Assembly: GCA_964501365.1 (NCBI GenBank)
Contig: CAZCST010000014.1
Location: 310,001-374,000 of the forward strand
Direction: 5' to 3'
From: CAZAMB01 sp964501365
GTDB taxonomy: Bacteria; Planctomycetota; Phycisphaerae; UBA1845
Length of the DNA stretch: 64,000 bases
Shown here: positions 8,692 through 15,247 of the stretch, in pieces
Layout: every line of letters starts with the position of its first letter
Position numbering within the stretch: position 1 is the first letter of the stretch
Made by a program: the position numbers and the translations under genes
The notes under the pieces: generated by a model
Told to the model about the DNA's origin: nothing
What the model saw: only the letters and a program-made list of their open reading frames with translations
The model's database searches: none

Positions 8692-9426
8692 ATGGCGAAG
8701 TTTGCAGTCATCATCCCTGCGGCCGGAAAGGCCGAACGATTTGGCAACGAGAAGAAGACATTCGCCAAGCTCGACGGCAGACCGCTCTTTCTGCGGGCCA
8801 TCGAATTCTTCATGAGCCGCAATGATGTAGTGCAGAAGATTCTCGCGGTGGCTCCCGAAGACGTTGCGATGGTGAAATCGACCTACGGGGCCAACCTTGG
8901 CTTCATGGGAGTGAAATTGGTCGAAGGGGGCGCCGAGCGGAGCGACACCGTTGAGTCCGCGCTCAAGATTGTGGTCCCCGAGGCCGAGTACATCGCCATT
9001 CACGACGCTGCCCGCCCCTGCGTTTCGTACGATCGCATCGACGCCGTATTTGAGGAGGCGGTAAAGTCCGGTGCCGCGATACTGGCTGTGCCGGTCACGG
9101 CCACGCTCAAACGTGTAGCAGGCTCGAATTTCATTTCGGAAACGGTTTCGCGCGATGGGCTTTTTGAGGCACAGACACCGCAGGTTTTTCGCCGTGACGT
9201 CATCGAAAATGCCTACGCCCGGTTGACGGCGGAGGCCCGCAAATCCACAACCGACGACGCGCAGGTGGTCGAGCTTTCCGGCCATCCTGTTGCTGTGGTG
9301 GCTGGGGATTCCATGAACATCAAGATTACGACGAAATCCGACATGACACTTGCGGGCGCGATTTTAAAGGCCCGTCCGTCCCGCCCTGCCCCGAAGATCG
9401 GCGCATTCGAAGAAGCGCAGTGGTGA
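8692..9426 (+). CDS. ispD: 2-C-methyl-D-erythritol 4-phosphate cytidylyltransferase
   Basis: This enzyme transfers CMP from CTP to MEP, giving CDP-ME in the non-mevalonate isoprenoid pathway. The 244 residues contain the nucleotide-binding PAAGKAERFG (about 9-18), the downstream Lys in KKTFAKLDGRP, GGAERSDTVESAL, the HDAARP signature, TDDAQ and the C-terminal NIKITTKSDM. The start ATG 8692 has AAGGAG seven bases before it. It follows the YacL-like gene by 128 bases. No ispF is visible next to it, although ispD and ispF are often adjacent or fused. Confidence 0.96.
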   Translation: MAKFAVIIPAAGKAERFGNEKKTFAKLDGRPLFLRAIEFFMSRNDVVQKILAVAPEDVAMVKSTYGANLGFMGVKLVEGGAERSDTVESALKIVVPEAEYIAIHDAARPCVSYDRIDAVFEEAVKSGAAILAVPVTATLKRVAGSNFISETVSRDGLFEAQTPQVFRRDVIENAYARLTAEARKSTTDDAQVVELSGHPVAVVAGDSMNIKITTKSDMTLAGAILKARPSRPAPKIGAFEEAQW

Positions 9427-9437
9427 CTCCTGCGCCC

Positions 9438-9809
9438 TCAAATTCGTCTTAATGCATCGGCTTCGATTGTGTACTGGTGATTCACGTTTCCGGTGTTTCG
9501 AGTCGTGGCAGGCTCGAATAGCAGAACACTGGCCTCTCGTAGTGCGACCGGCTTGTGTTCAACCCCGCGTGGCACGATGCAAAATTCCCCTTTGGCCAGA
9601 CTGACCACGCGATCGCGGAAGTGGATTTCGATCGCTCCCTCCAGCACGAGAAACATCTCATCCTCGTCGGCGTGATGATGCCAGACATATTCCCCCTGAA
9701 ATTTGACGATCTTTACGAATTGTCCGTTCAGCTCCCCCACTACTTTGGGCACCCAATGCTCGGAAAAAGTCGCGAGCTTTTGCGCAAGATTTGCTGTCTG
9801 TATCTTCAT
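9438..9809 (-). CDS. Single-domain cupin protein
   Basis: A 123-residue cupin-fold protein, probably cytoplasmic and metal binding. Cupin motif 1 is read as VWHHHADEDEMFLVLEG (His, His, Glu ligands) and motif 2 as GEFCIVPRGVEHKPVA, with the second-motif His. The spacing fits the cupin_2 family, sometimes called mannose-6-phosphate-isomerase-like. Such single-domain cupins may be isomerases, dioxygenases or ligand sensors; the substrate is unknown. It is convergent with ispD (12-base gap) and divergent from the glycosyltransferase pair that follows. Confidence 0.9.
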   Translation of the reverse strand: MKIQTANLAQKLATFSEHWVPKVVGELNGQFVKIVKFQGEYVWHHHADEDEMFLVLEGAIEIHFRDRVVSLAKGEFCIVPRGVEHKPVALREASVLLFEPATTRNTGNVNHQYTIEADALRRI

Positions 9810-9985
9810 TTCAGACTTCCCGTCGCTCTCGAATCAGGCTGCAGGAAACCATATGCGAATCCCTCACGGACCTCAACCGGCACGTCCGGTAAGCCGACAA
9901 ATACGAAGAAGCGTTTTTCGGCCGTGCGGAGGCTCTGCGCGCCGCATTGGAAGTCTTCTGTTTCGGCCAAGGAAAGAGAGCGCGC

Positions 9986-11065
9986 ATGCACGTGCAATTC
10001 GTAGGCGAACCCGATGACGGCGTTTCGACGTCATCGCATCATGCGCGGGCACTAGCCGGCACCGGCGTACATGTGTCATTCGAGGGCGGCGAGCCCGACA
10101 GAACCAACGATCCACCACGACCCGATGTGATTCACCTTGTTACCTTCGAGCAGCTCAGTAACACCCTGCTCCGCCGATTGGTGGCCGCACGAATCGCCGG
10201 TGTGCAGATCGTCCGCTATTGGACCGGCCGCGATCTCATCTGGGCGCACCATCATCAACCGTCGCAGGAATTCGCCCGCGCGGTCTGTGCCCTGGGCGCG
10301 ACGCAGCTTTGCCGCTCCCCCGAAATCGCCGAACAATTACTCGCCCTGGGCGTAACTGCCAAAGTGTTACCGGTCATCAGTCCGAACCTGTCCAGCCACG
10401 CACCACCACAGGGACTTCCTGCAACGTTTTCTGTTCTCTGTTATCTGCCGCAAGATCGGCGGGAATTTCACGGCGGCGCCATCATCGACGTCCTCGTCAA
10501 GCACCTGCCATCGGTTCGGTTCTTAGTCCTGGGAGGCGGCGGGTCTTCGCTTGCCGGCGAACCCAACGTCGAATGGCTGCGAAACAGCACGGACAGTGTG
10601 CGAGCGATTCATCGCTCAACGGTCGTGGTTGATGCGCGCGTGGACGGAGGGTTGTCGCGGCTGGCACTGGAAGGGCTTTGCCATGGGCGACACGTCATCA
10701 CGGGCTACAAGCTGCCCTTCGCCTTTCCCGCCCGGACTGCCGAGGAATACATCGACGCCATTCGCACGATTCGCGATGCGCCGCGATTCAATCTGGAAGG
10801 CCGAAGTCATGTGGATCGCGACCATGAGCATCACACCGCAACCAAGGCCTTGCGGCGCGAACTGGAGGAGGCCATTCAACCAGGACGGCTGAACCTTGTG
10901 CTGGAGGGCGGTTTTCGGGGAGCGGCGGCAGCCTTGAAGAATCCACAATTGCTGAGCCCACGAGCATTCCCGCCGCCCGATATTGATCGCCTGCCGCCGG
11001 AAGCACATGCCTTGCGCTGCCTGTTGCGGGAACTTCCTCAGCCCGACGAGGCGCTGGCTGTTTGA
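9986..11065 (+). CDS. Glycosyltransferase-like protein (GT-B fold)
   Basis: A protein of about 359 residues resembling family 4 (GT-B) glycosyltransferases. It has an N-terminal donor/acceptor Rossmann-like half (DVIHLVTFEQLSN, RYWTGRDLIW) and a second half starting FSVLCYLPQDRREFHGG, with LGGGG and a GGLSRLALEGLCHGRHVITG segment in the place of the GT4 E-x7-E donor-site motif. The chosen start is ATG 9986, preceded by AAGGA; an in-frame upstream ATG at 9947 lacks a good ribosome site. It lies 15 bases before a clear GT4 gene and probably acts with it on a cell-surface or exported glycan. Acceptor and sugar are unknown. Confidence 0.78.
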   Translation: MHVQFVGEPDDGVSTSSHHARALAGTGVHVSFEGGEPDRTNDPPRPDVIHLVTFEQLSNTLLRRLVAARIAGVQIVRYWTGRDLIWAHHHQPSQEFARAVCALGATQLCRSPEIAEQLLALGVTAKVLPVISPNLSSHAPPQGLPATFSVLCYLPQDRREFHGGAIIDVLVKHLPSVRFLVLGGGGSSLAGEPNVEWLRNSTDSVRAIHRSTVVVDARVDGGLSRLALEGLCHGRHVITGYKLPFAFPARTAEEYIDAIRTIRDAPRFNLEGRSHVDRDHEHHTATKALRRELEEAIQPGRLNLVLEGGFRGAAAALKNPQLLSPRAFPPPDIDRLPPEAHALRCLLRELPQPDEALAV

Positions 11066-11080
11066 GCCGGAGACAAGTTT

Positions 11081-12235
11081 TTGAACGCGACGACACCAAC
11101 TGAGATTCTCACCATCGGTCCGGCGCCAACCTTGCTGGGGGGCATGAGCACGGTCATCGGACAGATGCTTCGACTCGATTTTGCGAATCGATACCACATA
11201 TCCGCGATGCCCATCACAATGGCTTCACAGAATGGAGAATCTGCTCCGCGACGCATTGCCCGCCACTTCGGTCAACGATTTCTACTCGGAAAAACTCTGC
11301 GAGAGTCGCCGGCTGCAATCGTTCACATACACACATGCAGCGGGTTTTCGTTTCACAGAAGCGCATGGGACTTGCGAGTGGCCCGGCGCCATGGCTGCCA
11401 AACCGTGTTGCACATGCACGGAGCGCAATTCGATGATTACTTTTCCAAGGCGAGCGGGCTGGAGCAGCGATTCATCCGGCTGACGCTCCTTGCGGCGGAC
11501 CGTGTTGTTGCATTGTCCGATGGTTGGCGTGAGAAAATTCGAAGCATGGCCCCCGGCGCTAAACTGACAGTGATTGAGAATGCAGTGGAGGGTTCCAGCG
11601 CGGGTGTCAGCCGACCCGCTCGATCACAGTGCCGGTTCCTCGTGCTTTGTCGCATGGACGCATGGAAGGGAATCGACGATGTGCTGGATGCCTGCGCGAT
11701 TCTGAAACGACAGGGAACATCATTTGGATTGACGCTTGCAGGACCGGCTGGAACCGCAGGGGACCCGTGCTGCATCCGCGGCAAGATTGCAAACCGGGGA
11801 CTAACTGATTGCGCTGTTTACGTCGGCCCGGTCGAAGGCGAAGCAAAAGCCCGGCTCTTTGCCGAATCCGACGCACTTGTGCAGCCCAGCCATCAGGAAG
11901 GTATGCCGATTACGATTCTCGAAGCCTTTGCAAATGACTTGCCGGTCATTGCATCGCGCGTCGGCTCGATCCCGGAAATCATGGTGCACGAAGAACATGG
12001 CCTGTTGATTCCGGCGAAGAATCCGGCCGCATTGGCATGTGCGATGGGTGCGTTGGCAGTCGATCCCCCCCAGCGCACTTCGATGGGGCGAGCCGGTGGC
12101 CTGCTGGCGCGCACCCGATTTTCCCTGACCCGCTGCCGAGATGATCTGTTGGAGTTGTATGACGGGTTGTTGCGTGAAAAGCCCGCCCGGGCCGGAAGCG
12201 GCCCAATTCGCCGAGCCACCCTTTCGACTCGATAG
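11081..12235 (+). CDS. Family 4 glycosyltransferase
   Basis: A 384-residue retaining GT-B glycosyltransferase. The glycine-rich N-terminal loop (TLLGGMSTVIGQM) and the donor-site motif SHQEGMPITILEAFANDLPVIAS, with two Glu residues seven positions apart, are diagnostic of GT4. The middle RFLVLCRMDAWKGIDDVLDA is the linker and start of the donor domain. Translation appears to start at TTG 11081, since GGAG lies about eight bases upstream, inside the intergenic gap of only 15 bases after the previous glycosyltransferase. The two likely form an operon. It ends directly against the convergent DUF4202 gene (stops at 12235/12236). Confidence 0.92.
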   Translation: MNATTPTEILTIGPAPTLLGGMSTVIGQMLRLDFANRYHISAMPITMASQNGESAPRRIARHFGQRFLLGKTLRESPAAIVHIHTCSGFSFHRSAWDLRVARRHGCQTVLHMHGAQFDDYFSKASGLEQRFIRLTLLAADRVVALSDGWREKIRSMAPGAKLTVIENAVEGSSAGVSRPARSQCRFLVLCRMDAWKGIDDVLDACAILKRQGTSFGLTLAGPAGTAGDPCCIRGKIANRGLTDCAVYVGPVEGEAKARLFAESDALVQPSHQEGMPITILEAFANDLPVIASRVGSIPEIMVHEEHGLLIPAKNPAALACAMGALAVDPPQRTSMGRAGGLLARTRFSLTRCRDDLLELYDGLLREKPARAGSGPIRRATLSTR

Positions 12236-12838
12236 CTATTGCATCGCGCTTCGTACCAGTTCCGCGGCGCGCGGTTCCAGCGTCAATCCCGCGGCCAATT
12301 CGCGGGCCTTTGGAGTCATCTTCCGGAGCGTGCGCCGCAAGATGTTGATCGCCTTCTCCCCTTCCCATTCGTCCACGTAATTCGCAAGTTTCATTTCGAG
12401 AAATGCAAGACAATCCGCGTCTTCCAGCATCTGCGCCGCCGGATCGGCGGGCCAATTCTTCTTCAATATCAGGTCCAGAACTTGATCCACCGCAGGAGAC
12501 TCATAACCATGTTGCGTCAACAATGATTGTGCTACAGTCGCATGGTGACGGGCACAGGCGTCACGCCATCCGTGGTAGCCACGGCGATTCATTTCATATT
12601 TTGCACGGGGAATCTCCCAACGACGCAGTGTATGCGCCCGAGCCGCAAGCAGCAGGGCCTCTGACGCAAACGGATCGATCTTCAGAACCCATTCGAAAAC
12701 GCGAGTGGCAAATAGCAGCTCACGAGGACCCTCCAGGCCGTTCCATTTCGCTGATTTGGGGTCAAGCGAATTGGCCTGATCGATCGCTGCGACTGCCGCG
12801 TTAAACCGTGGTGCTCTATGGAATGTCTCGTCGCTCAT
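12236..12838 (-). CDS. DUF4202 domain protein
   Basis: A cytoplasmic protein of about 200 residues recognised as the DUF4202 family by AAVAAIDQANSLDP, the PRELLFATRVFEWVLKIDP helix, ALLLAARAHTLRRWEIPR and YHGWRDACARHH. The last segments suggest an HD-like helical arrangement of conserved His and Arg residues. No experimentally defined function is known to me. The chosen start is ATG 12838 (MSDETFHR); a longer frame to 12880 would run into the terminator hairpin of the upstream small gene. It is convergent with the glycosyltransferase gene. Confidence 0.85.
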   Translation of the reverse strand: MSDETFHRAPRFNAAVAAIDQANSLDPKSAKWNGLEGPRELLFATRVFEWVLKIDPFASEALLLAARAHTLRRWEIPRAKYEMNRRGYHGWRDACARHHATVAQSLLTQHGYESPAVDQVLDLILKKNWPADPAAQMLEDADCLAFLEMKLANYVDEWEGEKAINILRRTLRKMTPKARELAAGLTLEPRAAELVRSAMQ

Positions 12839-12847
12839 GGCATGAAA

Positions 12848-12890
12848 AGAAAGACCGTGTGACGCCCATCCGGACCTCACACGGCCTTTC
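12848..12890 (-). terminator. Rho-independent terminator for the Cys-rich peptide gene
   Basis: Read on the minus strand, GGAAAGGCCGTGTGA and TCACACGGTCTTTC form a long imperfect stem with a loop of about 14 bases, followed by TTTCTTTT. It lies just after the stop of the 72-residue peptide gene (12911) and before the DUF4202 gene, so the peptide is probably expressed as its own short transcript. Confidence 0.8.
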
Positions 12891-12910
12891 CAAATCTCAA
12901 CAGACTTGGA

Positions 12911-13129
12911 TCAGGTCTTCTTGCAACAGGGCTTGGTGCAACCCGGACCACAGGGAGCTTCGGCCTTCTTGCAACAGGGCTTGGTGCAACCCGGCGGGCA
13001 ATCCTTGGAGGTCTTGCAGGGCTCGCCGCAACCATGGCGATGACAACCAAGGTTTGTTGCGGATAGCGCGAACGCAAAGGACAATCCAAGCACGATCTTA
13101 CCAATTGTCTTAAACATGGAACGATTCAT
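12911..13129 (-). CDS. Small exported Cys-rich repeat peptide
   Basis: A 72-residue peptide with an N-terminal signal sequence (about 1-27, KIVLGLSFAFALSATN) and a short mature part with 11 cysteines. The mature region has two near-identical units, PPGCTKPCCKK and GPGCTKPCCKK, after HRHGCGEPC. The units match a 48-base tandem DNA repeat. LGC near residue 29 could be a poor lipobox. The double-Cys and His pattern suggests metal binding or disulfide packing in the envelope, but no family was recognised. GGAG precedes the ATG at 13129, and a terminator follows the stop, so it looks like a real independent gene. Confidence 0.75.
   Translation of the reverse strand: MNRSMFKTIGKIVLGLSFAFALSATNLGCHRHGCGEPCKTSKDCPPGCTKPCCKKAEAPCGPGCTKPCCKKT
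12917..12994. repeat. 48-base-period tandem repeat inside the Cys-rich peptide gene
   Basis: A 30-base segment at 12917-12946 is repeated almost exactly at 12965-12994. Each copy encodes PGCTKPCCKK. The near identity at DNA level, including third codon positions, suggests recent duplication, and copy number could vary among strains. Confidence 0.85.
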
Positions 13130-13506
13130 TTGTATCGAACTCCAAAGCGGAATTTTGTTCAGTCGACCGCACGCCGCAGTCGAGCATCGACGCCTGTACC
13201 GTACGTCAAGGATAATTTCCTAGCAAGCGACAGGCCACCAACTCTAGTGATTCGGCATGATGATGCATTAGAGTTTTCAAAAAGTTCAGAAAACCATGTT
13301 AGCCAATTGGATGATGCAAGGAGCTGGGTAGTTCTGCGAATTTCGGCTGATCTATCGTGGTCCGATAACCTAGCGGAGTACACGAAACTCGATTTCGAAA
13401 ACGAAAGGATCGCCAATAAGCCCGTCTCGCTTATGCAGAGTCACCGATGGGCCGCAAAGGGGTTCCCGGCTTCCAGAAATCTAGCCCAGTCAGTCGATAC
13501 CGGGCC
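13130..13506. other. Intergenic stretch, no gene recognised
   Basis: This divergent gap of about 377 bases separates the Cys-rich peptide gene (minus) from the CPBP protease gene (plus). An open frame crosses it, but its translation has no recognisable domain and runs out of frame into the protease gene. Promoters for both flanking genes should lie here, though I could not identify convincing -35/-10 boxes. Confidence 0.5.
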
Positions 13507-14247
13507 ATGGGGAAAGTTTCAAAAACCTCTCAAGCAAGAGAATCCAAGACGCTTGCACGTCCACTGGACATGCTGGTCTTTTTGCTTCCATTAATTCTGT
13601 TTTACGAAATGGCGATGTTCAGCCAGCGAGAGGCGCCAACCAATCCGGATCGGGTCATTGCGTTTGACTTGCTGTGGCGATTCTTTGCTTTGTTCGGTCA
13701 GGTTGGAATCTGGACCCCGGCTCTGGCGGTGATCGCGATTCTGATCGCCACCCACGCCGCCTCCGGCGAGAAATGGAGCGTTCATTGGAAGCGGGTGCTC
13801 GCCATGTACCCCGAATCGCTCGTTCTCGCGCTCCCCATGCTGCTCTTGATCTGGACGGTTCCGCTGTCTGCGGGAAGCGGTGGCACGCCCCTGATGGATC
13901 GTATTGCACTGGGCATTGGCGCGGGGATTTATGAGGAACTGGTGTTTCGGCTGGTCCTGATTTCGGTCATCCTGATGGTCGGGGCCGACCTGCTGCACTA
14001 TGACCGAAAGAACGTAGTGATCTTCGCAATCGCCGCCTCGTCCCTGCTGTTCGCGGCGCATCACCACAGGCCATTCGGAGCCGACTCATTTGACGTGGTG
14101 CGATTCATTTTTCGCACCGCTGCGGGAGCGTACCTCGCGGCGATTTTCTGGTATCGCGGTTACGCGCTGGCCGCCGGCTGCCACGCGGCCTACAACGTGT
14201 CCCTGACCATGCTCGGTGTCTTCCTGTCACACCCCTCGGGAACGTAA
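13507..14247 (+). CDS. CPBP-family intramembrane metalloprotease
   Basis: A membrane protein of about 246 residues in the CPBP/Abi (Rce1-like) family. Hydrophobic helices span the length. The family motifs are EELVFRLVLI (catalytic Glu pair and Arg), a histidine in LFAAHHHRPFG and the C-terminal CHAAYN (His and Asn). In characterised relatives these form a metal-dependent protease site in the membrane; bacterial members function in peptide maturation, self-immunity or unknown processes. The start is set at ATG 13507; a longer frame begins at 13447 without a clear ribosome site. No bacteriocin genes adjoin, although the divergent neighbour encodes a small exported Cys-rich peptide. Confidence 0.88.
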   Translation: MGKVSKTSQARESKTLARPLDMLVFLLPLILFYEMAMFSQREAPTNPDRVIAFDLLWRFFALFGQVGIWTPALAVIAILIATHAASGEKWSVHWKRVLAMYPESLVLALPMLLLIWTVPLSAGSGGTPLMDRIALGIGAGIYEELVFRLVLISVILMVGADLLHYDRKNVVIFAIAASSLLFAAHHHRPFGADSFDVVRFIFRTAAGAYLAAIFWYRGYALAAGCHAAYNVSLTMLGVFLSHPSGT

Positions 14248-14254
14248 TCGAAAT

Positions 14255-14725
14255 TTATCGTTCCGATTTGATGTTGAGTTGTTCAAATTTGTCTTTGGGC
14301 ACGAAGTTGCACCGTCCATCCCCGAATAGGACATTCGAACCCACAACGTGATTGCCGACCGGCTCGTAGACCAGAACTTCATCCGGTGATGCACCCTTGG
14401 AGCTCGACCATGGGAGATATTGATACATTGATGACTTCGCGATCGGACACCAAAGTTCGCTTGCATCTACAAAACCAAGATCCCCAAGAAGCGCAAGGGA
14501 CAGTGGCCTATCGTTGAACTTTGCGTCATAGGCTTTGAGAGCGGCCGCGATGCTCTTCAAGTTCGCTGCGCATTTCATCCGGTATTGCATCTTGCGCGTG
14601 TTCCAGGCGGCATTCAACCCGAACCAGAGCACGACCACGATCAGAACAGAGAGAATAATGGATTTTCGAAGGCGAATGGGAACAGTTTCCGCTCGCGCGA
14701 TTGGTGTGAGCCGCTTCAAGCACAA
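14255..14725 (-). CDS. Pseudopilin-like H-X9-DG protein
   Basis: A 156-residue protein with one N-terminal hydrophobic helix (about 22-42, SIILSVLIVVVLWFGL), then MKCAANLKSIAAALKAYDAKF, typical of the region after the helix in planctomycete type II-like pseudopilins, and a C-terminal NHVVGSNVLFGDG that matches the H-X9-DG signature. It lacks a clear GFTLxE prepilin cleavage site, so it may be a divergent, unprocessed relative. The apparent start is a TTG at 14725 that overlaps the end of the upstream Clp-N gene by about 10 bases, suggesting coupled translation; a second TTG at 14719 is also possible. Confidence 0.72.
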   Translation of the reverse strand: MCLKRLTPIARAETVPIRLRKSIILSVLIVVVLWFGLNAAWNTRKMQYRMKCAANLKSIAAALKAYDAKFNDRPLSLALLGDLGFVDASELWCPIAKSSMYQYLPWSSSKGASPDEVLVYEPVGNHVVGSNVLFGDGRCNFVPKDKFEQLNIKSER

Positions 14726-15168
14726 TCCGGCTCGGCGGCGAGTTGCCGAGCGTCTTCCACGGCCTGATCGTATGTCAATCCAGCGGCCTTGAGGGCTTTA
14801 TAGGCCACGCTGCCTTTTTCCAGGAGCAGAGCCAGCAACAAGTGCTCCGTGCAGACTTCCTTCGCTCCGACCTCCTGACATTGCTTGATTGCACTGGCGA
14901 CGACGTTCTTGAAGTGCGGCGTCCCCGGCAAGCGTCCAAAGACCCAGGTTTCCTCCAGTTGCTTCTTGATGAGTCGGTCAATCTCCTTGCGAAGTGTCGC
15001 TTCTGAAATGCGGTTCTTCTGAAGTATGGCCGCCCCAACACCCTTGCCTTCACGGGCAATCGCCAGCAGGACGTGTTCTGTACCGACATATTCGCGCTCG
15101 TAATCGCGCGCAATCTGGTTGGCGATTTTGATCACTTCCGCGACGCGAGAACTTGACCTAGGAAGCAT
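14716..15168 (-). CDS. Stand-alone Clp N-domain protein
   Basis: A 150-residue protein made only of the double Clp-N repeat found at the N terminus of ClpA/ClpC AAA+ unfoldases. Repeat 1 includes YVGTEHVLLAIAREGKGVGA (about 27-46) and repeat 2 includes VCTEHLLLALLLEKGSVAYKAL. There is no ATPase domain. Related short proteins such as ClpC1-like N proteins may bind adaptors or substrates for a ClpC elsewhere in the genome. The ATG at 15168 opens the gene. It overlaps the next minus-strand gene, a pseudopilin-like protein, so the two may be co-expressed; the reason is unknown. Confidence 0.88.
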   Translation of the reverse strand: MLPRSSSRVAEVIKIANQIARDYEREYVGTEHVLLAIAREGKGVGAAILQKNRISEATLRKEIDRLIKKQLEETWVFGRLPGTPHFKNVVASAIKQCQEVGAKEVCTEHLLLALLLEKGSVAYKALKAAGLTYDQAVEDARQLAAEPDCA

Positions 15169-15195
15169 TACCGACCTCTAAAACTGTGCCCTGCA

Positions 15196-15212
15196 GGCTT
15201 CGAAACGAAGCC
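15196..15212. terminator. Perfect 7-base hairpin between S8 protease and Clp-N genes
   Basis: GGCTTCG (15196-15202) and CGAAGCC (15206-15212) enclose a three-base loop. It lies about 36 bases past the stop of the subtilisin gene at 15248 and upstream of the Clp-N gene on the same strand. The following minus-strand bases include only a short T run, so it may be a weak terminator or a leader hairpin. Confidence 0.4.
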
Positions 15213-15247
15213 ACGGTACAAAGTGTATCCGATTCAATTCTGCCGTG

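Noticed and set aside
13130..13594. Plus-strand frame of 154 residues before the CPBP gene
   Set aside because: No domain or ribosome site, and it runs out of frame into the protease gene.
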